In this document: positions 20,785 to 25,439 of the stretch, piece after piece
How positions within the stretch are numbered: the stretch's first letter is position 1
Layout: every line of letters begins with the position of its first letter
IMG/VR virus record: IMGVR_UViG_3300030109_001033
Span: 1-25,439 of that record
Source: a virus
Reading direction: 5' to 3' (one strand)
Length of the DNA stretch: 25,439 nucleotides
The notes under the pieces: generated by a model
Told to the model about the DNA's origin: nothing
The model's database searches: none
The model's input: the letters and a program-made list of their open reading frames with translations, nothing else
Position numbers and translations under genes: made by a program

Positions 20785-21807
20785 TTAATAGTTAGGGGTA
20801 AGACTCATAATCCCACCGCCCATTGCTTTTCTAGCTACACCGACTCCACTTCCTCCAAGACTTGCGATACCTTGTGGGTACCCTGGGTTTATAGGAAAAA
20901 AATCTCCGCCTGGGTCTGCTGGGCCCGGAATTATTGTGTAAGCTTCTTCCGGACTAATCCGCCTGTTATATCCAGAAATTAAATCAAACGGTAATTGTCG
21001 AGTGGTTGGCTCTACTCTTTCTGGTATGGTAATTGTAGGATTGTTAGCCGGTGCCATTGCACCACCAAAGCCTATTCTTGCTTGTAAGTCTGCTAATGCT
21101 CTTGCGGTTTCAATTGGTGTTAGCGGTGGCTTATCGCCTCTTTCTGCTGCACGCATTGCATCAAATGCCGCCTGCCTAGCTTCTCTGTCTCTGTCATATT
21201 GTCCCGATTCTGTATATTCGTTTCTGCCTGATTCAAACGAAGATCCCGCGCCACCGTATAACACATTTAGTGCTTGGGCTTTACTGAGTTGATCTGCAAA
21301 AGTGTCCATTGCGTTATCAAAGGTTCTTTGATTGCCTCTTACGTTTCTAAAAAACTCTGGGTCCGATATGGAGCCACCATAAGTTGCAGCAGCACTTGCA
21401 GCAGGATTGGCGGGTACACTGGTTAGGTTCATTACATTTACACCGCCCGTGCCATACATTCTATCTGGACTTGCAACCGGCATAGGTTCCGTGTCACCTT
21501 TAGTACCATAGCCAGCCATTATTTCGTCTAAAAATATAGAGGGATCAACAAGGGATAGTCCAGGGCTTGGCGATACTTGCGGAGTGAACACGGTGTCTTG
21601 TTCTGCAGGTATCACTATCGGTTGTCTCGGGTCTGACAAACCTTGTGGAGCAAGGTTAAGGTTGAAGGTGGGTGTGGTGATATTGTCGATAGACATACCG
21701 GGTGTCGTAGCAAATAGACCACCCCCTTGTTGAAACTTTGGGATTGTTTCACGTGAAACATTTAATGGTCCTTGTTTCGTGTTTCGTGGAACGTTAGTAA
21801 TACCCAT
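20785..21807 (-). CDS. Hypothetical protein between terminase and portal; gene carries parS
   Basis: This 340-residue protein is not recognised. It is Pro/Gly/Ala-rich and largely low-complexity, with a helical stretch around residues 150-245 (NAMDTFADQLSKAQALNVLY, ETARALADLQARIG). It ends AMGGGIMSLTPNY, a tail type common in marine phage proteins. The N terminus has a NVPRNT - NVSRET pair, encoded by DNA that includes a perfect parS palindrome (21745-21760) and two parS-like half sites. Its place between the large terminase and portal suggests a head or packaging role, or an ejected virion protein. The ATG at 21807 is preceded by AAAGAG. Confidence 0.65.
   Translation of the reverse strand: MGITNVPRNTKQGPLNVSRETIPKFQQGGGLFATTPGMSIDNITTPTFNLNLAPQGLSDPRQPIVIPAEQDTVFTPQVSPSPGLSLVDPSIFLDEIMAGYGTKGDTEPMPVASPDRMYGTGGVNVMNLTSVPANPAASAAATYGGSISDPEFFRNVRGNQRTFDNAMDTFADQLSKAQALNVLYGGAGSSFESGRNEYTESGQYDRDREARQAAFDAMRAAERGDKPPLTPIETARALADLQARIGFGGAMAPANNPTITIPERVEPTTRQLPFDLISGYNRRISPEEAYTIIPGPADPGGDFFPINPGYPQGIASLGGSGVGVARKAMGGGIMSLTPNY
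21745..21760. promoter_or_regulatory. Perfect parS-type ParB-binding palindrome
   Basis: TGTTTCACGTGAAACA is an exact match to the near-universal bacterial chromosomal parS site, where ParB loads and spreads. It is a perfect 16-bp palindrome inside the N-terminal coding region of the gene at 20785-21807 (encoding NVSRET). A degenerate half copy, TGTTTCGTGGAACG, lies at 21780-21793. A chance perfect match in 25 kb is very unlikely. Use of the site by host ParB is inferred. Confidence 0.8.
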
Positions 21808-21848
21808 AATAAAATCTCTTTATAAAATTTATATTAGTCTAGCATAAA

Positions 21849-23312
21849 TTAACCATAATACGCATTAACTTTCAAGCGTTCAGACGCATCTGTAATATCC
21901 CAATCATCAGACGGCGTTTGCACAAAATTACCTTGACGATACCGCATAAGTGCTTGTGTCATGCTATCCACCAAGTCGTCGTGTCTGCCATTGGGAAAAG
22001 CAGCACATTCTTCTATCATTTCTTCCGCCCACGGTTCGTCGGGGGCCCAAACCATTCCAGCTTCAAACAAAGGTGAAATGGAATGTACTCTGGAAAGTTT
22101 ATCGTTACCCTTACTTGGCGTAAAATTGACCACGGGTATACCCATTTGTCGCAATTCGTGCGTCAATGGCATACCGGACGCCTTTGCCTCAATAATTACC
22201 GTCTCAGGTTCCCAAAAACCGTACAGTTCTTTAGCAACGGCTTTTAACTCAGGAAAATCCCACCGTCCTTTCTTGACATCTAACAAGATAATGGCTGGTG
22301 AACCGCCTATTTCTTGTGGATAAAACACGCCCCAGGTGCTAATTGCACTAAAATCAGCCGTTTCTTTCTTAGAAAACGCCGTATCGTAGCTTTGAATAAC
22401 AAATTGTAGGTTAGGAACCTCTGGTTTTTCCCATTTTAACCACCATTCGCGTTTTAATATGGATAATTCTTCTGCAGTTGGATCTTGCTGGTACTGTGCG
22501 TTCCATTTATAGGGCGGAACGGACGCTTTTACGCTCAATAATTCGTCTTTTGACCAAAACTCCGGCCAACAAGGGTTTCCGGACGGCATCAAAGCGGGTA
22601 ATTCTACAATATCCCACTGATCTGCTCTTTCATCTTTAGCCTGCGCACGTATAAGTTGGCCTGTCATGTCTTTTTCTGACCAACGAGTTTGCACCAAAAC
22701 GATTGCGCCGCCCGGTTGGAGCCTTTGTCGGGGTCCCCCAGTGTACCAATCCCATGCTTGTTCAAAACCACTGTTAGATAACGCCGTTTGCTCCGAGTGC
22801 GGGTCGTCAATAATAATTAAATCACCACCACGACCGGCTAAGTTTGAACCTACACCCACCGCATAATACATACCACCGCTTTTTGTGTCCCAACGACCAG
22901 ACGCTTTACTGTCTGCAGCAAGTTCCGTTTTTGGAAAAACGTTGGAATAGTCTTCTGTTTCAATTAAATTTTTTACTTTACGGCCAAAGTTAACAGCAAG
23001 TTCCGTGGTGTGTGTTGCCTGAATAATTTTCATAGCAGGATTCCTACCGATCATCCATGCTGGAAACAAAAAGCTGGCAAACTCACTTTTTGTGTGTCGA
23101 GGTGGCATATTGATAATCAAACGTTTAATTTCACCTTTTGCTATTTGTTCTAATTTTTCTGCAACTATTCTGTGGTGATTTCCAGAAATAAACTCAGGCC
23201 ACATTGCTTTTACAAAATGTAAAAAATTATTTTGACAGTCCTCTACTTTTTGTAATTGAGCAAGCCGTAGCTTTAAACGTAATAATTTTGTTTCGTCTTC
23301 AAGGAGGTTCAT
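21849..23312 (-). CDS. terL: Terminase large subunit (ATPase-nuclease)
   Basis: This 487-residue motor packages DNA through the portal and cuts it. The ATPase domain has a Walker A variant MPPRHTKSE (69-77; Thr replaces the second Gly of PPRHGKS), Walker B DLIIIDD (164-170) with adjacent PHSE, and a coupling motif VLVQTRWSEKD (205-215). The nuclease domain shows the RNase-H-like acidic set: SYDTAF (Asp310), IIEAKASG (Glu375) and HDDLVDS (Asp445/446). Length is normal. The ATG overlaps the stop of the nuclease gene by four bases (ATGA). It lies in a classic terS-terL-portal order. Confidence 0.95.
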   Translation of the reverse strand: MNLLEDETKLLRLKLRLAQLQKVEDCQNNFLHFVKAMWPEFISGNHHRIVAEKLEQIAKGEIKRLIINMPPRHTKSEFASFLFPAWMIGRNPAMKIIQATHTTELAVNFGRKVKNLIETEDYSNVFPKTELAADSKASGRWDTKSGGMYYAVGVGSNLAGRGGDLIIIDDPHSEQTALSNSGFEQAWDWYTGGPRQRLQPGGAIVLVQTRWSEKDMTGQLIRAQAKDERADQWDIVELPALMPSGNPCWPEFWSKDELLSVKASVPPYKWNAQYQQDPTAEELSILKREWWLKWEKPEVPNLQFVIQSYDTAFSKKETADFSAISTWGVFYPQEIGGSPAIILLDVKKGRWDFPELKAVAKELYGFWEPETVIIEAKASGMPLTHELRQMGIPVVNFTPSKGNDKLSRVHSISPLFEAGMVWAPDEPWAEEMIEECAAFPNGRHDDLVDSMTQALMRYRQGNFVQTPSDDWDITDASERLKVNAYYG

Positions 23313-23758
23313 GGCGAAATTGTATTAAAAACAGATTCCCAGTCTATAAAAGGTCCTTTGAACTCAGCGGTTTTTTGGGACCCTTTTATTCCGTCCATGA
23401 CTAAATTGACAGCTTCTTCCCCTTTATAAAGAATTATACGAAAATCTTTTTCATTTATTTTTTGGTGTTTGACCAAAACCCAAACGCTTGCGTGTTGATG
23501 TCTAGTCAAAAAAGATACTTGATGGGGACGTAAACCAACCTTATTGCCGTTACAAAATTTTAATTCTACTAAATGAAGTTTGCCTTTTTCATCACAAAGC
23601 ATGACGTCCGGAACACCGGGCAAGGCCCACGATTCTAATCTAGTGGGTAATATTTTCGGACGAGTTCTTTTCAACGCTTCCCGAACTTGTTTCCAGAGTC
23701 CGGATTCTTTCGGAACCGCTGTCCTCGGTATCTGTTTGTTCTTCATTGGGCGGGGCAT
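23309..23758 (-). CDS. PD-(D/E)XK nuclease (VRR-NUC-like) beside terminase
   Basis: This 149-residue protein contains WALPGVPDVMLC (Pro50-Asp51) and LHLVELKFC (Glu65-Leu66-Lys67), together the PD...ExK catalytic core. RPHQVSFLTR follows, like the Gln-containing helix of VRR-NUC enzymes. The family cleaves branched or double-stranded DNA. A separate nuclease beside terminase could trim branched replication products before packaging or attack host DNA. It overlaps terL by four bases and the small terminase gene by about 119 bases in another frame. M5 (23746) is an alternative start, but both leave long overlap; later starts would lose the catalytic Asp. The role in packaging is inferred. Confidence 0.8.
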   Translation of the reverse strand: MPRPMKNKQIPRTAVPKESGLWKQVREALKRTRPKILPTRLESWALPGVPDVMLCDEKGKLHLVELKFCNGNKVGLRPHQVSFLTRHQHASVWVLVKHQKINEKDFRIILYKGEEAVNLVMDGIKGSQKTAEFKGPFIDWESVFNTISP

Positions 23759-24224
23759 AACCTTTTATTTCCTGTATTGCTTTTAAAACTTCTTCTTTTG
23801 ACATTTGATCTATACTGCCGTGACGGATCTCGCTTTTACTTATATAAATGTCTCCCTGTGCTTGTCCTCTGCGATACTCTGCTTGCACGGCTGCCGAGTA
23901 AGCACCGTTCTGCAAAGCTTCGTCTCTTATTCTTTGTAACTCGCGAACGTGTCTTCCGTACGTCACACCATATTTTGCGTCTAATTCTCTGCGATACTCT
24001 TTTATTGCAGCAACAACATGGGGACTTCTATCAGGATTTGTTAGTTCGTATGCTCGAGTATGAGCGGAACTTGCAGAGTAACCCGCGTTTATCGCAGCCT
24101 CTCTCAGGGTAATGTGACCATCATTGGCAACTATTTCACGAACGAATAGTTCTTGTTTACGTGTCAATCTAGTTTTTGCAGACAACCCAGGTCGTCCGTT
24201 CTTTTTAACTTTTTTATTGCTCAT
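23640..24224 (-). CDS. terS: Terminase small subunit
   Basis: This 194-residue protein begins with a basic segment (KKNGRPGLSAKTRLTRKQEL) that includes a GRP AT-hook-like core. A helix-turn-helix follows (HITLREAAINAGYSASSAH, TRAYEL), which would recognise the pac or cos site. A helical oligomerisation region (HVRELQRIRDEALQNGAYSA onward) and a polar tail end the protein. It recruits the large subunit to phage DNA. The ATG at 24224 lacks a Shine-Dalgarno, and a candidate promoter sits so close that the message may be nearly leaderless. The last 40 residues (Ser/Glu/Thr-rich) are dual-coding with the nuclease gene. Confidence 0.85.
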   Translation of the reverse strand: MSNKKVKKNGRPGLSAKTRLTRKQELFVREIVANDGHITLREAAINAGYSASSAHTRAYELTNPDRSPHVVAAIKEYRRELDAKYGVTYGRHVRELQRIRDEALQNGAYSAAVQAEYRRGQAQGDIYISKSEIRHGSIDQMSKEEVLKAIQEIKGYAPPNEEQTDTEDSGSERIRTLETSSGSVEKNSSENITH

Positions 24225-24233
24225 TTGAAAAAA

Positions 24234-24262
24234 ATTCTAAAATTTTTTTTCGCATAAAACAA
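24234..24262 (-). promoter_or_regulatory. Candidate late promoter before the terminase genes
   Basis: On the minus strand TTGTTT (24257-24262) is followed after exactly 17 bases by TAGAAT (24234-24239), a five-of-six match to a bacterial -10 box. The -35 match is weak. Transcription would start near 24227, almost at the terS ATG, so the transcript may be leaderless. A direct repeat further upstream could bind an activator. Confidence 0.35.
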
Positions 24263-24280
24263 GCTTTGGGACTCTAAAAA

Positions 24281-24298
24281 TAACGTCAGTTAACGTCA
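24281..24298. promoter_or_regulatory. Tandem TAACGTCA/TGACGTTA operator-like repeat
   Basis: TAACGTCA occurs at 24281-24288 and again at 24291-24298, with a 10-base period (one helical turn). It lies about 20 bases upstream of the -35 box of the terminase promoter candidate, an activator-like position. The repeat is seen; binding is inferred. Confidence 0.4.
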
Positions 24299-24532
24299 TA
24301 TCGTTTTTCACTGAAATGTTTGCGTAAAACTGAGTTATAACCGTCGCAGCCAGAGACACCTACCGCGGTCTGTAAGTCGTTGATTTATAAGGATTTAATC
24401 ACGGATCGTAAACAATGCTTTCAGGGGTCCCTAAACGTGTTGCAAATGAGTTGACAGTTGACCGCGCTTCGAGGGTCGCGGATCGCGGACCACGCATCTG
24501 GCCACTTTTTCCGCGATTGGATCTAAAATTCC

Positions 24533-24549
24533 GACGGGATCGGGTCCGA
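24533..24549 (+). repeat. 17-bp direct repeat, copy 1
   Basis: GACGGGATCGGGTCCGA is identical to a second copy at 25088-25104, 555 bases away. Both contain the GGATCGG motif that recurs across the region. Confidence 0.8.
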
Positions 24550-24619
24550 TCGGATCGGATCGGTAGCTTTTGAGCATGGATCGAGGGGCACGGATCGGCA
24601 AGTTTAACTGATAAACATA

Positions 24620-24648
24620 TTACCCACAGCTTGCGCGATTGTGGATAA
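24620..24648. promoter_or_regulatory. Pair of inverted DnaA-box-like sites
   Basis: TTACCCACA (24620-24628, one mismatch from TTATCCACA) faces TGTGGATAA (24640-24648, exact complement of TTATCCACA) across 11 bases. An outer inverted pair TTTAAC/GTTAAA (24603-24608 and 24655-24660) frames them. It resembles paired DnaA sites of origins. Confidence 0.55.
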
Positions 24649-24777
24649 CTAGCGGTTAAAAAATGATCAATTTGCGGTTATGTAACACTCGATAGCGGAC
24701 CGCATGAAAAAAACGGCTAAGATAAGCGATTCTTTTTCCTGGTAAGTGCTGCTGCAATCGACCCACCAGGGCAAAAG

Positions 24778-24830
24778 TTATTCACAGCGGCAAACTCCCG
24801 GACCAAAAAGTTATACACCAGTTATGCATA
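24778..24830 (+). promoter_or_regulatory. Row of DnaA-box-like sites
   Basis: TTATTCACA (24778-24786) fits the TTATNCACA consensus exactly. TTATACACC (24811-24819) and TTATGCATA (24822-24830) are degenerate copies in the same orientation, 33 and 11 bases apart, i.e. on one face of the helix. Confidence 0.5.
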
Positions 24831-24831
24831 T

Positions 24832-24900
24832 ATCGAGGGGCTATCGAACCCGAGGGGCTATCGAGGGGCTATCGAGGGGCTATCGAGGGGCTATCGAGCT
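24832..24900 (+). repeat. 11-bp tandem repeat (ATCGAGGGGCT)
   Basis: Four perfect 11-bp units lie at 24832-24842, 24860-24870, 24871-24881 and 24882-24892. An expanded unit with a 6-base insertion (24843-24859) and a final partial unit (24893-24900) complete the array. It directly follows the DnaA-box-like row. Iteron-like binding of a replication protein is possible. Confidence 0.85.
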
Positions 24901-25087
24901 CGGATCGGAAGTGCGGCAAGAATTCAGAAACGGCAAAAACGGGCTAGAACCCGCGCGGAGAGTGACTTCAAACGATTTTGGCAACACTCGAACCTTAACC
25001 AATGCAAAGAATGGGCCTATTATTCGAGGGTTTGAGCTCAGATCGGGAGTCAAAAAAGAATTTGTTTACAATAATTTGATATACATT

Positions 25088-25104
25088 GACGGGATCGGGT
25101 CCGA
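25088..25104 (+). repeat. 17-bp direct repeat, copy 2
   Basis: GACGGGATCGGGTCCGA, identical to 24533-24549. It is preceded by TTGACG-like sequence (25086-25091), which may be a weak -35 box. Confidence 0.8.
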
Positions 25105-25270
25105 ATTTAACATACAGATCGGGGAGCTTGCCCGGATCGGCTCACCTATCGAGGAAGGATCGAGAGCATATCGAGGGCAAAAGGTCCATTTTCAGGAATA
25201 GCACGGTAAGGGGTGGACCATTTAAACGCCTCAGATCGCAAATGCGGGAGCCCTTTATTCGATAATCCAT

Positions 25271-25295
25271 AAAAAAACCCGCCTTTTGGCGGGTT
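25271..25295 (-). terminator. Rho-independent terminator of the right-hand transcription unit
   Basis: On the minus strand AACCCGCC - AAAA - GGCGGGTT forms a GC-rich stem followed by a run of seven T. It lies about 33 bases after the stop codon of the partial gene at 25328-25439. It insulates the origin-like region from upstream transcription. Confidence 0.88.
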
Positions 25296-25327
25296 CTTGG
25301 TATTGCAGCCGAAAAAATACCGCGCCG

Positions 25328-25439
25328 TTAAAACTCGAGTTCTTGACGAATGGACAAAAACCGGCGTTCGTATTCCTCGAGTCTATCCTCGAGCCGTCGC
25401 AGTTCGCCGATAATGTTATCTATCAATTCATCAGGGATC
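25328..25439 (-). CDS. C-terminal end of a coiled-coil protein (runs off right edge)
   Basis: The last 36 codons of a minus-strand gene are visible, ending at TAA (25330-25328). The residues IPDELIDNIIGELRRLEDRL followed by EEYERRFLSIRQELEF form an amphipathic, highly charged coiled coil. The strong terminator just downstream supports this as the true end of a gene and transcription unit. The start and catalytic or binding domains are outside the window, so no function is proposed. It probably belongs to the replication or early region of the phage. Confidence 0.65.
   Translation of the reverse strand, partial: IPDELIDNIIGELRRLEDRLEEYERRFLSIRQELEF

Larger units (their letters stand above)
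24225..25270. other. Large intergenic region, candidate replication origin and late control region
   Basis: This stretch of about 1 kb holds no convincing gene. It is richer in G and C than the flanking genes and contains several layered signals: a minus-strand promoter candidate and a TGACGTTA repeat near the terminase, DnaA-box-like sites around 24620-24830, 17 GATC sites between 24404 and 25234 (about three expected by chance), an 11-bp tandem repeat, and dispersed same-orientation GGATCG and TCGAGGG motifs. A 17-bp direct repeat links its two ends. The layout recalls a replication origin; it also separates a right-hand transcription unit from the late operon. Confidence 0.6.

Noticed and set aside
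21849-23312. Walker A lacking the canonical GKS in the large terminase as a sign of inactivity
   Set aside because: PPRHTKS-type variants are, as far as I recall, common in functional marine phage terminases, and the other motifs are intact.
24451-24456. TTGACA as a plus-strand -35 promoter box
   Set aside because: No acceptable -10 box occurs 15-19 bases downstream, and there is no plus-strand gene to serve.
24832-24900. Possible CRISPR-like array
   Set aside because: The units are 11 bp with no spacers, so this is a simple tandem repeat, not a CRISPR.
24746-25201. Plus-strand open frame of 151 codons in the intergenic region
   Set aside because: It starts at GTG without a supported ribosome-binding site, runs through the 11-bp tandem repeat, encodes low-quality repeats (RGYRGAIE) and lies opposite to all other genes. 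It looks like an accident of G-rich repeats, although it cannot be excluded fully.
24225-25327. tRNA gene or attachment site in the intergenic region
   Set aside because: No cloverleaf-like arrangement or conserved T-loop was seen by eye, and no integrase gene is present in the window.

Overview
The window looks like the late-gene half of a tailed double-stranded DNA phage (Caudoviricetes), probably an uncultured marine one. The DNA is AT-rich, and every convincing gene reads right to left on the minus strand with short gaps or overlaps. Many small proteins resemble, from memory, families seen in uncultured marine phage genomes. The host cannot be read from the sequence; two-membrane lysis genes (inner and outer spanin) and an outer-membrane curli pore imply a Gram-negative bacterium. 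No integrase, repressor or tape-measure gene is visible. P22/SU10-like connector proteins make a short-tailed virion plausible but unproven.

In transcription order the layout is as follows. (1) 25439-25328: the 3' end of a coiled-coil gene, closed by a clear terminator. (2) 25270-24225: about 1 kb without a convincing gene, holding DnaA-box-like sites, dense GATC sites, an 11-bp tandem repeat and dispersed GGATCG/TCGAGGGG motifs; it is a candidate replication origin and control region. (3) 24224-18278: packaging genes (small terminase, PD-(D/E)XK nuclease, large terminase, an unknown protein carrying a perfect bacterial parS site in its gene, and the portal). (4) 18278-16680: seven small, mostly very basic proteins. 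(5) 16674-15410: five small proteins, four with membrane segments and holin-like, including a duplicated pair. (6) 15426-11584: a curli module, csgF - csgG - curlin - FecR-domain protein - curlin, translationally interlocked. (7) 11523-10049: inner spanin, outer spanin, a Lys-rich protein and a GH24 endolysin. (8) 10023-6344: coiled-coil protein, GroES-like co-chaperonin, scaffold, two head-associated proteins and the major capsid protein, followed by a strong terminator. (9) 6189-1: structural, connector and tail or fibre proteins; the last runs off the left edge.

The most striking content is the curli system inside the phage late operon. CsgG (outer-membrane secretion pore lipoprotein) and CsgF (pore partner) are recognisable at sequence level. 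Two secreted proteins carry curlin-type repeats, and a secreted FecR-domain protein sits between them. CsgE, CsgC and the regulator CsgD are not visible. The module lies between holin-like genes and spanin/endolysin genes, so it is probably expressed late in infection. It could build extracellular amyloid on infected cells, supply an outer-membrane pore for lysis, or block superinfection; the sequence does not decide among these.

Two further features imitate chromosome maintenance: a perfect 16-bp parS palindrome (21745-21760) and the DnaA-box/GATC cluster (24404-25234). Together they raise the possibility that this phage uses host DnaA and ParB.
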